DNA of 64,000 bases from Cheilinus undulatus (GCF_018320785.1 NC_054885.1:7390921-7454920), one strand, 5' to 3'. Positions 11,973 through 23,213 are shown, numbered from the stretch's first letter. Notes: generated by a model not told the origin, from the sequence alone. Made by a program: numbers and translations.

Positions 11973-14900
11973 GTGAGTCGCTTAACATCTGTCTATAAAT
12001 CCAGGTGGAGGGTTTTTCCTTGCCTCTTGAGCGGCGTTGGTTTTGGTCTAAAACATCTTTGAGCTCACTTGACTTTTCCTGGGGTCTCCTTTTAAAGCTA
12101 ACTGGAACATTTCTAGGCTGTTTGAACCTGCTCTTTCTGCCTGGCTTTCCTTTTAAAATACTGGACTCCAGCACCTACGTATTATCAAAGTCGTAGGAGG
12201 AGGAAAGAGGTTCCCATACTGAGACGGAATCCTCCACTGAATCACAGTTTACACTTTGTATCTTTTTAAAGAATTGATTTGGAGCTTTGAACGCTTTTAT
12301 TTTGAAAGGACAGTGGAAAGAGAGGGATTGACATGCAGGAAAGGGGCCACCAGTGGGACTTGAACCCAGGCTCCCCTTTAAGTCAGGGGTGTCAAACTTA
12401 AGGCCCAGGGGCCAAATCCGGCCTGTGGTACAGTTACAGCAGGCCTGCAAGATCATATCCTGTTCTTATTAGAACTGGCCCTAAAACATAAGGTCTGCAG
12501 ATTTCCTCCAGTATAAAAGTAAGTCATAAAAAAAGAATAAAAATAATTAGATAAAAAGAATGGTGGGAAAAGAAATTAATTTGTGTTTTCATTTCATATT
12601 TTCAATTTTGCATTGCACAACTATGTCTTCAATCTATTATCTGGACTTTTATTACATAGTTTGACCTTTTATATTTATCATTTGAACTGTTTATCTCGTA
12701 TTTTGACCATTTTTAATTTATCTTTTTGACTTGTCTCATATATGTCAGCCCTGCGATTGACTGGTGACCAGACAAGGGTGTACCCTGCCTCTCGCCCGAT
12801 GACAGCTGGGATAGGCTCCAGACCCCCCACAACCCGAAATGGAATAAACAGTATGGAAAATGGATGGATGGATTGACTTGTCTCATATTTCGGCTTTGTC
12901 AAATTTTTATTTATATCTCATATTTTGAGCTTTGCCATTTATTATATTGACTTTTTATCTTATATTTTGAGCTTTTCCATTTATTAGATTGACTTTTTAT
13001 CTTATATTTTGAGCTTTTCCATTTATTAGATTGACTTTTATCTCATTTTTAAAGCTTTTCCATTTATTATATTGAATTTTATCTCATATTTTGAGCTTCT
13101 CTATTGTTTATATTGACTTTTCTCTCATATTTTGAGCTTTCCTATTTATTATACTGACTTTTTATCTCATATTTTGAGTTTTTCTATTCATTAGATTGAC
13201 TCTTATCTTATATTTTGAGCTTTCCCATTTATTATATAACTTTTTATCTCATATTTGAGCTTTTCCATTTATTATATTAACTTTTTATCTCATATTTGAG
13301 CTTTTCCATTTATTATATTAACTTTTTATCTCATATTTTGAGCTTTTCCATTTATTGTATTGACTTTTATCTCATATTTTGAGCTTTTCTATTTATTATA
13401 TTGACTTTTTATCTCATATTTTGAACTTTTAAGTTTATTATTTTGATCTTTATCTCAAATTTTGAACCCTGAGGTGCGCCATTTTAAATTTTAAGTCATA
13501 TTTTTGCCTTAAAAACATGATTGTGAGTTTGTTTTTTATATACAGTGCTTAACAAATTTATTACCACCCTAACCCTGACCAATGTAAGGTTTATGCAACA
13601 GCTGCCCTAAATTAACAGCATTGATAATTACCAAAATCATTTTTTATGTTTCTGCAATGGTTAATACACCAATATGTAGAAGCTCTTTAACCCAAGTGAT
13701 ATTTTTAATGCTAAAATGTAATTACTATTGTTATCCATGAATTTTCAAATGTACTGTTTTACAAAAAACTGAAAAAATAGTAAAGTACATTAATATTTCT
13801 TGATTAATATGTCAAATTATCGTTATTTACTTGCATTCCTGAACAGAAAATGAGTTTTAGGGGTTGAATGTTATGCTTGATTAATTTCTGACTTCTCAGA
13901 GAAGCCCAGTGAGCCGGCTCACATTTGGGTGAATACAGTTTGAAATTCCTCATTCCTATTCAAAATGGTAAAACGTGGAGAGCTGACTGAAACTGAAAGA
14001 GTCTGCATTAAAGCACTTCATGATGCTGGATGGTCTCTGAGACAAATATGACAGATGGTCTAATAAATTTGTTAAGCACTGTATTTGCCTTTTTAAAGCA
14101 TTAGTTTAACATCTTATTTTGTGTTTTGACCTTTTAAACTAATAAGCTTGACTTTTTATCTCAGATTATGAGCCTTTTAACCAATTATTTTGACTTTTAA
14201 ATCTCAAAATCATGTTTTATCAGTGAAAATGAGGTTGACAGTTTGGTTAAATGTGGACCCTGTTAGGCCCTCAGGTTAGACCTTAATTCAGAATGTGATT
14301 GAGTTTGACACCCCTGCTTTAGATGCTGTTTTGCCTGACTATTAACTACTTCTTTGTTTTTATATCTGCCATTTATGTGATCTAATTCCCTACTAAGTCA
14401 AATCTAATCAATATTTTCCTCTCAGAGCCGACCCTTCCTCCGGTGGTCCAGGTGAAATCCACAACTCCTGCTCCTAAGACGTCCTCAGAGGCGTTGCTAA
14501 GTCCATTCATGTGGATCAGTGTGGCTCTGGTCACCCTGGGTCTCATCCTGATCGTGTCTCTGTGGTTAATCATTTGCATAAAGCGGACTAGGAACAGAAG
14601 AATGCTGGGTAAGGATAAAAAACTCTGTGATTAAATGTCATTTGTGGTTTTAAAAGAGGATATGGTGAGTGGAATATTTAAACACACAAAGAACCTAAGC
14701 CTCATCCCTAATCCGAACCTTAACCATAACCCTTATATCTCACCCAAAACTCTTAACATGATTGTGACGTTCTTTTTTATATGTATTTGACTTTTTAATT
14801 CTTAAAGGGATTTTTGGGGATTTTTGAGGTTGGATTGTATGAGGTACTTGGGTATAGTAGTGGCATTAGCCTCCAGTGATTTCTGTGAAAGTTGATCAAA

Positions 14901-17900
14901 ACTCTTAACCTTAAAGCCTTACCTGAATCCTCAACCTCTATCTCTTAGCCATTACCAGTAACCTTTCACCATCATGCTTAACTCTTATCTATTACCCTTA
15001 ACTCTTCGCCATAAATCATAACATAACCCTTAACCCTACCCTTACCCATAATTCTTAACGCTTATCCATAACCTTTGACCATCATCCATAACCCCTTAAG
15101 ACAGTGGTTCTCAACCTTGGGGTGGGGACCCCATTGGGGGTCGTGAGACACTGAGATAGGGTCAACAGATGCCTTAAAAAAACTAAGAATATTTTTTAGA
15201 TAACACTGTTGCCACTTCACTCCAATTTTACCAAATTTTAACAATTTTTCATCACCTTTTAACATCAATTTTGGCACATTTTTGCCCCTTAAAACCAATT
15301 TTTGTCAATTTTATACCCTTTCTGCCTGTTTTTTTGTCACTTCTAAACCAATCCTTGCCACTTTCTGCCAATCGTTGCCTCTGCTGATCCATTATTGCCT
15401 CTATCGACCACTTTTTACACCCCTTTTTGCCCATTTTAACCACAGTTACCCCATTTTTGCTAGTTTATTACAATTTTTCATCCCAAACCACCTAATTTCC
15501 ACCAATTTTTTGCACTTTAAAGCCATTTCAGTCACTTTTTAATCCCCTTTCACCACTTTTTGTGCCCGTTTTTGACTATTTAATCCATATTTGTTTATTT
15601 TTTGTGCCACTTTTATCTCATTTTTGCCACTTCTAACCCATTTATGTTCTTTAAAAATCCAATTTCTACACCTTTTCCACAATTTTTTGCCATATTAACT
15701 TATTTAAGCAATTTTTAACCCATTTTAAATAGGTTTGTAACAAAAGTTATCATTTGTGTCTATTTGAAACCCTTTGTGTCTGTTTTTTCTGCTTGTTTTT
15801 CCCTCGTCCAAACCAGTTCTTGCCACTTTCTGCCTATCATTGCCTCTGTTGACTCATTATTGCCTCTATCAACCACTTTTTACACCCCCTTTTTTCCCCC
15901 ATTTTAACCACAGTTAACCCAGTTTTGCCAGTTTATATCACTTTTTCATCTCATTCCACCAAATTTCCAACAGTTTTTTGCATTTTAAAGCCATTTCAGC
16001 CACTTTTTAATTCTCTTTTACCAAGTTTTAGGCCTGTTTGTGTCACTGTAACCAATTTTTGGATATTGGTTGCCACTTTTATTGATTTTTTGCCTCTTTT
16101 AACCCATTTATGTTCTTTAAAATCAAATTTACCACCTTTTCTACCAATTTTTGCCATTATAATCAAATTTAAGCTATTTTAACCCATTTTTATTATGTTT
16201 TTAACAAAAGTTATTTTTATTTAAAGAAGGCTAAATGAATAAATAAAGATATTTGTTTCTTTAATAGGAGTGGACATTACTTAGGTCAACTATAAAAACA
16301 GTTTTTCACAGCTTAACTTCACAATGGACCATGATTTTGCTGACCTCCATGGGCCCCCAGTTTGGCCGGGTCCCAGAAACCTCTCCCTTTATCCCCCTTA
16401 TGGACGGCCTTGTCTGCACACGACTATCCTAGAATGTTCATGGCTGTTTAGCCACCTTCAGGTACAGTGGGGTCCCCGGTCAGAGGTTAAGAACCACTGC
16501 CCTAAGATACCATGTGAAAATATACAATCTCCATTATTTTATTGATCAATAGTATTAAAAAATGGTTAAAATTCTGAGAAACCACATCTGTTACAAGAGA
16601 TATGTGCTAGAACGGTAGTTCTCAACTGGTCCAGCCTCAGGACCCACCAGTCTGTCTTAGGACGGACAAGTTTCCAAAAAATTTTCAACAATGCATGTTT
16701 AGTTGATTGAATATGTTGCAGTTTGTAGCATGATTGGACAAAAACACCAGATATTAAAAAGAAAAGGGACAAAACTAACACATTTTATACCCTCTTTCCC
16801 CGTCATTATGTGTCAATTTTGCCAATTTCCCAGAGAACTTGAGAAATTACTTCGCTATCATGGGAAAAGTATCCATTCGTTGTATTAAGAGGAGATAAAT
16901 TAGTTGAAATATTGATCAAACATTTAATTTTTCCCAATTTAACAGTGAAACAGGGTAGAATAAAAGGTATTGATGCATGTCCAATAAGGGCTTTTTGCCT
17001 TTATTTTTGCGAACCACTGAAAACTGCTCTGTGACCCACTTTTGGGTCCCAACCCACCAGTTGAAAACCACTGTGCTAGAAGATGTTAAATTAGCCAAAA
17101 TTACTGGCAAACTCTTGAGTCACACAGGTGCCAGTATCACCCTCCTCTCCAAATGTCACATATATTTGTATAATTTAGACAGTTTTCATTTTTTTATTCC
17201 TCAATTTTTGCTGTAAAAACAATAAATCACCAAATATTGGGGGTTTTGGACCTCTGCTTTTGGTATCAATCAGGTATTGATGATGTAGATTTTGCTAGAA
17301 TCATATCAAAGTTTAAAATGCTGATTTTGTGACGCCCTTCGTTAACTGCTGGTCATCCTATTTCTCTGTGTGAGGAGGATGTAACACATGTCGCTGTAGG
17401 TGCAAGGGAGGCTGCAGGTGATGAAGTGTGACGTTCATGAACACTGACTGAAGAAACTACAGAGTTTCTGTTCTCTTCTTTGCAGGCGTCCCCTGGGTCG
17501 GCAGCTCTCTTACAGTTATTCTGGCTCTCACAAACACGCAGGCATCCGTTAGTTAGACAGGACGGGCTCAGAAACCACACACACATTAACTGTCAAACAG
17601 CAGAATAACAAGCTCCATGTGTCAGGAGGGTTTAAAGGTACAATGAGGAGAATTTAAAGGGTAGCGAAACTCCAAAGTTTCAGCTGAGGTTCTTTAACCC
17701 TTGAAGTGGAGGGAGGGCGTGTAAGGCAGGCCCACTCCCTCATTTCTACTGTCCCTTATCAGCCACAACGTCACTGAGTCTAATCTGCTCTTAGATCAAC
17801 CATAATGTCATAACCATTCAAGCTAGACTCACCACGAGCTACCTGAGTGAGAAAAAATGATACATGGTTGCATAAAATACACATTTAGAATGTTTTTGAT

Positions 17901-20900
17901 CGTGTTTTGAGAAAAACCAACACTTCCTTATTACCCACAATCCTACAGGGCCATAGCAACTTCTCTAATGGGTGGAGCTTTGACCAGAGATTGGCCAGTT
18001 GTATTAAAAAAAAGAAACTCAGTTGCACTTGAGTATTTTAACCAGTAGAGGGCAGCACATTTTAACACAAAATGTGAAATTTAAATATTTTTTGTGAAAA
18101 TATAAGATTAGGATTCTAACTGATCGGTTGGGGGGGGGGGGCGATGTCCAGATCACTGATCTCTGTGGGATCCAGACGAGACTGGGGCTCTTGATTTGCT
18201 GAGTGAGGAGGTAATGTCTTCAGGTCCAAAACAAAGATCCAGGCATTCTGGGATGCCTTGGATTCTGAAATCGAATTTTTGAATGGGGAGAGCGTGGAAG
18301 TTGTAGAGTGGTTCATCTATCTTGGTTGCATAATCCATCAGTCCGCTGAATGCGAGGCTGAGATCTACCACAGACTTCAACTTTCAGACGAATGATGATT
18401 TAGACAGTGTGGCATTCCCCGTTTCTGAGCATGCAGGTGAAAGTCATGGGTGCCGCCTGGACTTATTTGTGACGTCTTCTCTTTGGTGCGTTTTTGGCTA
18501 TGGTTGTGTGTCTAATGCTGATTGGCTCAGGAGAGCAGGGACTGGAAGGGTCAGCTGCTTTATGGGCTCCTGGCACATTTTGGGGCCGTGATCTAGCTCT
18601 GGGGTTCCCAAATTTTTCAGCCTGTGACCCCCCAAAAAAACAGCATCAGAGACCGGGGACCCCCATCTTTCCTTTAGGCGGGATAAAGCACATGATACTG
18701 CACAAAGCATTATGTACAAAAAGGTAGCTTTTATAACTTTTACTTGCATTTAAGCACAAATATCACTAAATCAATGGTTCTCAACCTTTTCAGCCCATGA
18801 CCCCCAAAATAAAGGTGCAGAGACCGGGGACCCTGCTGTACCTGAAGGTGGTTGATCAGCCATGAACATTCTAGAATAGTTGTGTGCAGACAAGGCCGTC
18901 CATAAGGGGGATAAAGGGAGAGGTTTCTGGGACCCAGCCAAACTGGGGGCCCATGGAGGTCAGCAAAATCATGGTCCATTGTGAAGTTAAGCTGTGAAAA
19001 CCATATTTATAGTTGACCTGAATAATAACCACTCTTATTAAAGAAACAGATATCTTTATTTATTCATTTAGCCTTCTTTAAATGAAAATAACTTTTGTTA
19101 AAAACATAATAAAAATGGGTTAAAATGGCTTAAATTGGTTAACAATGGCAAAAATTGGTAGAAAAGGTGGTGAAATTGGATTTTAAAAATCATAAATGGG
19201 TTAAAAGTGGCAAAAAATCAATAAAAGTGGCAACCAATAACCAAAAATTGGTTACAGTGACAAAAACAGGCCTTAAAAATTGGTAAAAGAGGATTTAAAA
19301 GTGGCTGAAATGACTTTAAAGTGCAAAAAATTGTTGGAAATTTGGTGGAATGAGACGAAAAATTGATATAAACTGGCAAAAAGTGGTTGATAGAGGCAAT
19401 AATGAGTGAACAGAGGGAACGATAGGCATAAAGTGGTTTAGAAATTGGTTTAGATGAGGAAAAAACAGGCAGAAAAAAGTGATGCAAAGGCTTTCAAATA
19501 GACAAAATTGGGTTTTAAGTGGCAAAAATGTGCTAAAATTGGCTAAAATGATGTTAAAAAGTGATGAAAAGGGTTAACATTTGGTAAAATTATTGTCAAG
19601 TGGCAACAGTGTAATTTTAAAAATATTCTGCTTTTTTAAGGCATCTGGTGACCCTATCTCAGTGTCTCGTGACCCCCAACAGGGTCCCAACCTCAAGGTT
19701 GGGAACCATTGCACTAAGTTACACTTTGATTTTTATTTGAACTCATTTTAACAATATTTTTTTGAAAAATAGATCAAATTTATTATTTTAAATCATATTA
19801 AATTTCTCTTTGTTTTACGGAAAGCATCCCACCACCCCTCTTCACAGTCTTGCAACCCTCCTAGGGGTCCCGACCTCCACTTTTGGAACCACTGATCTAT
19901 CTCACTGCATACTGGGTGTGAGGAACCGGTGGGCTGGTCGTGTTGCCAGGGGCAACTGTGTGCTACATGGAGGGGTCAGCTGGGAAGATACCTGGAGAGA
20001 TGGGGCATGGGTCTGGCACAGGCCTGGACGATGGCCATCAGGACTAGCTTGACTTAGCGAAGTGCTGAGAATAACTCCCATGATTCCTAGCTACCCCCCT
20101 TAAAGCATAGTTATCACAGAGCATTAAAATGGGAGTGTTTTGTTGGCTAAAAGGACTAAACTGGCTAAAGCCTGTACGTTTTAGAGTCAGTAACCAGCAG
20201 CCTTTATAGACAGAAACATTTTAAAATGCAGATCATGCAGCAAAGCTTTACTTTTTGTTCTTCACATAAAAATCACCAGCATGAACATGACCATATTTAA
20301 ATCTTCTTAAATGCAGCTCATGTGCTTCTTAAACCCAATTATTAAAATATCTTTAACCACAGCATGATTATCTGCTGACTGAGACGACCATCTCTGAATA
20401 GACGTTTATCCACAGGACGACGAGAATGTGAAAAACTAGAGTAGGCATCAGCTTTTTTCACTTAGCTGCTGTGAAATAAAGCATTGTTTCACATGAGATC
20501 TACTGTGATTCAATAGAAGCTTCTTTGACAGCAGTTTACCTAATATATGTTAACATATGGCTGTGGTATTGTGCAGTCTCTCTCTCCTTTAGTGCAACAT
20601 CAGCGTTTTGTTTTAACTGGAGCTGAAAGCTCTGTTGATCCTGCTTGCTCAAAGACTTGCTCTTTCTGGAAAGGAAATAACATTTGCTTGATTTGGTGCT
20701 GTATGTATAAATATGGACTGATTGATGGTTCATCAGCCTCACTGATTTTTGTGTGTGTTTTTAGATGACTCAGAGCAGCAGGATCCTCTTCAGAAAGCAA
20801 ACCCTCCCGTTGAAATCCACTTTGAGCCTCCGGGCAGAAACATCCCTACAGAGACGTCACACAGAGCCCCTGAAGACCCTTCAATCTGCACTCAACTGGA

Positions 20901-21078
20901 CACAGGAGACCAAACAGGATCCGAGGAGAGTTTCACCGTTTGTCGTTGTCTCCCAAGGCATGCTGGGATGGAGTCAGAGTTTGGACTGGCTGCAGGAAAC
21001 AATATGAGGGAGCACAGAGTCCCGCTCCCCGCCACAGAGCTGGGTGGTACTGTGTTAGTCACAACAAAGACTGTGTAG
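11876..21078 (+). CDS. tnfrsf13c: BAFF receptor-like TNF receptor
   Basis: Exons 11876-11972, 14426-14608 and 20765-21078 join in frame (phases 1, 1) to a 197-aa type III membrane protein without signal peptide. The family binds BAFF (TNFSF13B) and supports B-cell survival through TRAF3 and non-canonical NF-kB. Residues 4-17 are the A1 part of a receptor cysteine domain with the ligand motif WDSLIKRC (DxL). Residues 33-65 form a Thr/Pro-rich stalk. Residues about 66-86 are the membrane helix, followed by the basic stop KRTRNRR. The tail ends HRVPLPATELGG and then LVTTKTV, very close to the TRAF3-binding end of mammalian BAFF-R. BCMA has a similar LVTTKT end, so tnfrsf17 is the alternative. 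The nearby pmm1 (22q13 in human, as TNFRSF13C) favours tnfrsf13c. The start ATG sits in an ideal context (GCCACCATGG). An upstream in-frame ATG at 11714 is judged less likely. Confidence 0.85.
12270..12383 (-). repeat. tRNA-derived SINE fragment
   Basis: Read on the minus strand, the GGGTTCAAGTCCCAC-type B box at the right is followed by the SINE body seen also at 33181-33348 and 57757-57930 (plus-strand text ...GGACAGTGGAAAG...). Its tRNA head is cut where element H3a starts. Confidence 0.6.
12748..12875 (+). repeat. SINE/LINE 3' tail with GATG run
   Basis: CTGCGATTGACTGGTGACCAG followed by CCTCTCGCCCGATGACAGCTGGGATAGGCTCCAG (read in short words) and an (ATGG)n end is the very common fish retroposon tail. 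It is a 3' fragment only. A 5' relative is at 63451-63640. Confidence 0.75.
12880..13470 (+). repeat. Tandem array, about 42-bp AT-rich unit
   Basis: About 14 degenerate units are recognisable by TTTTGAGCTTTTCCATTTAT and then TTGACTTTTTATCTCATA. The array lies inside hAT-like element H3a and is not coding. Confidence 0.85.
13541..14083 (+). mobile_element. Tc1-type MITE (T1), complete, nested
   Basis: It starts TACAGTGCTTAACAAATTTA and ends TAAATTTGTTAAGCACTGTA, near-perfect inverted repeats beside TA. On the plus strand, 13965-14051 encodes 28 residues (MVKRGELTETERVCIKALHD and on to SLRQI) ending in TGA. This is the first helix-turn-helix of a Tc1-like transposase fused directly to the terminal repeat. 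It is a deletion derivative that could only move with help. It is inserted in H3a, so it is younger than that element. Confidence 0.88.
14426..14608 (+). CDS. tnfrsf13c: tnfrsf13c-like exon 2 (stalk and membrane)
   Basis: The acceptor TCCTCTCAG precedes it and the donor GTAAGG follows. It starts EPTLPPVVQVKSTTPAPK, a Pro/Thr-rich stalk, then FMWISVALVTLGLILIVSLW, the membrane helix, then IKRTRNRRML at the cytoplasmic face. Confidence 0.87.
14609..15101. other. tnfrsf13c-like intron 2, left part
   Basis: AT-rich intron with a loose run of AACCCTTA-like words at 14690-15090. No gene or clear element. Confidence 0.45.
15102..16499 (-). mobile_element. hAT-like MITE H1b, inverted copy
   Basis: Same family as H1a in the opposite orientation: CAGTGGTTCTCAACCTTGG at the left, GGTTAAGAACCACTG at the right. 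The flanks CCTTAAGA and CCCTAAGA are an 8-bp duplication with one change. The interior is about 1 kb of degenerate TTTTTGCCACTTTTAACCCA-type words. Confidence 0.88.
16613..17073. mobile_element. hAT-like MITE H2a
   Basis: The ends CGGTAGTTCTCAACTGG and CCAGTTGAAAACCACTG are inverted repeats. The 8 bp TGCTAGAA is repeated exactly at 16605-16612 and 17074-17081. No coding capacity. The related copy at 27054-27426 also has an exact duplication. Confidence 0.9.
17082..17330. repeat. Copy of an unclassified dispersed repeat
   Basis: It carries word order shared with 30500-30690, 44930-45120 and 47160-47400: ATTTGTATAATTTAGAC, then CACCAAATATTGGG, then GGACCTCTGC and a GGTATCAATCAGGTATTG-like block. 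No inverted ends or coding sequence seen. Confidence 0.5.
17331..18139. other. tnfrsf13c-like intron 2, middle
   Basis: No exon or repeat recognised. The open frame at 17353-17586 on the minus strand has no protein-like signature. Confidence 0.4.
18599..19894 (+). mobile_element. hAT-like element H1e inside the LINE
   Basis: The left end CTGGGGTTCCCAAATTTTTC and the right end TTTTGGAACCACTG are diverged relatives of the H1 ends. The flanks ATCTAGCT and ATCTATCT form an 8-bp duplication with one change. A second element (H1c, 18772-19711) sits within it. Confidence 0.75.
18772..19711 (+). mobile_element. hAT-like MITE H1c nested in H1e
   Basis: The ends CAATGGTTCTCAACC and GGTTGGGAACCATTG are inverted repeats. 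The flanks CACTAAAT and CACTAAGT are a near-perfect 8-bp duplication. The interior matches H1a closely, including the TGGCAAAAA-type repeat. Confidence 0.88.
20061..20764. other. tnfrsf13c-like intron 2, right part
   Basis: Nothing recognised before the acceptor TTTTTAG at 20764. Confidence 0.45.
20765..21078 (+). CDS. tnfrsf13c: tnfrsf13c-like exon 3 (cytoplasmic tail)
   Basis: It starts DDSEQQDPLQKANPPVEIHF and ends HRVPLPATELGG, LVTTKTV, TAG (21076-21078). PxPATELG is the TRAF3-docking motif of BAFF-R. The middle is acidic and Ser/Thr-rich, with no domain. Confidence 0.87.
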
Positions 21079-21140
21079 TGTGAATGTTTAACTGTGTTTA
21101 TAAAACCTTTTCTTCACTGCACACTCTGCACATTGAGATC

Positions 21141-22230
21141 ACTCAGTACGTTTACATGCACCGCAATAGTCGATCAGGACTGCTCTATCTGTCCCAGTAT
21201 ACATGCAGAATAGGAGGATGAACAAGATCAGTATGAGCCCTCTTTCATCAAGTCACAACGGACCTTCTTCCTGTTCACCATGATGCAAGTTAGCAGCAGC
21301 TGTCTGGTTGTTTGTGAAAACATGAACACATTTAACGCTCTGTACATTTTTGTACATCTTCTATGCTGTTAGTAAAAACACGATGCACTTTATCAGCCTG
21401 GCTTATAGTTAGATCTGAAGGCAGAAAACCACCCGACTTTTGCTTTGCTTGGTGTTTACGCTAACTGACTTCTGCCTCATTGCCTGGAGCATGCTCAGCT
21501 ATGTGGCTAATGTAGATAACAAGATAGAATATAATATACATAGAATATGTTACCGCTTTGTGAGCTTAGCTTTAGCTACATCAGCTATATAGCTACATAG
21601 CTAATAAAGCTGCATAGATAACTTAGCTACATTTTCTACATAGCAATGTTATCTATATAGCTATGTAGAATAATACGGCTACATAGCAGCTTTTTGAGCT
21701 TACCTACATTAGCTACATGGCTGCATAGCTATAAATCTGCTAACATAGCTTTGTAGGAACATTAGCTATGCAGCTATTTTAGCTACATAGTTAAATTGCT
21801 AACATAGCTACATGGATAATATGTAAGGGTTATCCATGTAGCTATGTTATCAACATAGCAGTTACCTACACAGCTTACGCAGATAATGTAGCTACATTGA
21901 TAGAACAGCTATGTTATCTACATAGCTATGATATCTACATAACTGTTACTCACGTAGCCTTGTAGATAATATTGCTGCAGAGCTTACATAGCTGCTTTAT
22001 GAGTTTAAACTTTAGCTACATTTGCTACATAGCTATACAAGTCTTAGCATGTCTTTGTAGCAACATTAGCTATGCAGATATGTTAGCTACATAGTTATGT
22101 AGCTAACAGCTATTTTGATATGTTTTGAGTACAATTCCAGACAATCATGTATACATGCATTTAAAAATCCTGTTTTCATCAGACTAATACAACAAAACAG
22201 CTTTTCTGAGTGCATGTAAACATACTGAGT
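21141..22230. mobile_element. MITE W with palindromic interior
   Basis: ACTCAGTACGTTTACATGCAC at the left (21141-21161) is the complement of GTGCATGTAAACATACTGAGT at the right (22210-22230), with at most a mismatch or two. Inside, 21580-22110 is built from AGCTACATAGCTA-type words in both orientations, so the single strand could form many hairpins. No coding sequence. The superfamily is not clear. Confidence 0.82.
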
Positions 22231-22477
22231 GTGGTTAGTTTCTTTTCATTTTTATCCATATTCTGGGTATCTTCTTTCCTACCATGTTTTGATGGTTTTT
22301 AGATCATTTTTGAATTGTTCTGCTTCTTTTTTGTGTCTTTTTCTGCATAGTAGTTTCTGGGTAAATTGGTGTCCAATAGTACATTTTAAACTGTGTATTG
22401 TTTACTTTACCTCAAAGTTTTACAAAAAGAGAAAAAAACATGATGTGCTCTTAATCTTTTTCTGTATTTCAAAAATG

Positions 22478-22483
22478 TTTATT
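22478..22483 (-). terminator. gucy2c: Candidate gucy2c poly(A) signal
   Basis: On the minus strand this reads AATAAA, 526 bp after the gucy2c stop codon. It is the first canonical signal I found. Confidence 0.45.
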
Positions 22484-22533
22484 CAAACAAAATCATCACA
22501 GGAATGTTTCTGATGTTCTGAAAAAAGTGTTTT

Positions 22534-22539
22534 AATAAA
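22534..22539 (+). terminator. tnfrsf13c: Candidate tnfrsf13c-like poly(A) signal
   Basis: AATAAA lies 1.46 kb after the stop codon, just outside MITE W. With the minus-strand signal at 22478-22483 it implies overlapping 3' ends. Confidence 0.45.
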
Positions 22540-23008
22540 GTTTAAGGTTTGACAGACAAATATTCTTCTGTTTCACTGCCTCTGCAGCACAAAAAGCTAT
22601 TTACATGGTAAATAATTTTATCAAACTTGATCAATCCACAAGCTTCATGCGGGCAGCATTAAAAAGAGAACAGCTCAAAGTAAAGTCAGAGGGATTATAT
22701 TCAGCATCAAACCTCATTATCCTCAGATCATTTTGGAGTGAAGCGACTGTTTTGTTTCCTAATAAGTGTCAACGGAAGATTCATGAAGTAGATTTCTCTT
22801 CCCTAATTCGGCCTTGACTTTAGTTCATGTTCTGTGATAGAGAGAAGGAAGAATGAAGAACTGGGACCCTGCACTAGCCACATCACTGTTCCTCATGCCT
22901 GTTTGCTCCAACTCTGCTCCACTGGCACACTAACCCGCGGTTCTGATTGAACAGACCGTCCCCTACATCGTCCACCCCTCTGCAGAGCTCCTGTGTAGTT
23001 ACAGGTGA

Positions 23009-23213
23009 TCAAAGGTAGGTGCTGGGGTTGTCCGTTACAGCCAGGTGGAAGTACTCAGGTGCGCTGTCCCTTCCCTGAAGGCTGCTGTTGGTCTCTCTCC
23101 GACTGACTTTGGTGGACAGGGTCTTCTTGAAGAGCTCGTTCCCGTCTTCTCGCTTCTCCAGACTGGAAACAATCATCTCGGCTAGATTCTGCTGCAGCTG
23201 CTGGAAGTTCTCC
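23009..23213 (-). CDS. gucy2c: gucy2c exon 27, C-terminal tail and stop
   Basis: Residues 1015-1082: [20 protein letters not shown], a helical segment, ending [17 protein letters not shown] and TGA. The end ...STYL resembles the human ...ESTYF terminus, a possible PDZ ligand. Confidence 0.93.

Larger units (their letters stand above)
12384..14316 (+). mobile_element. hAT-like element H3a filling intron 1
   Basis: The ends CAGGGGTGTCAAACTTAAGG and GAGTTTGACACCCCTG are inverted repeats. The flanks CTTTAAGT and CTTTAGAT suggest an 8-bp target duplication with central TA. The interior holds a SINE tail (12748-12875), a tandem array (12880-13470) and a complete Tc1-type MITE (13541-14083). The element makes up about four fifths of tnfrsf13c-like intron 1. 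A relative lies at 23349-24197. Confidence 0.85.
18140..20060 (+). mobile_element. LINE reverse-transcriptase remnant, split
   Basis: Between about 18215 and 18390 the plus strand reads SKTKIQAFWDALD and then VEVVEWFIYLGCIIHQSAE, the C-terminal reverse-transcriptase block (KTK.QAF..., ..F.YLG..IH...) of fish non-LTR retrotransposons. After an inserted hAT element (18599-19894), the sequence resumes with VGRVARGNC and then, in another frame, RWGMGLAQAWTMAIR, which resembles the end of the same ORF2. Many frame breaks; long dead. Clade (RTE-, L2- or Rex-like) not resolved. Confidence 0.6.
21079..22560 (+). other. tnfrsf13c: Probable tnfrsf13c-like 3' UTR with MITE
   Basis: The first AATAAA outside mobile DNA lies at 22534-22539, so the likely 3' UTR includes the whole element at 21141-22230. 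An AATAAA inside that element (21603-21608) could give a shorter form. Confidence 0.45.
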
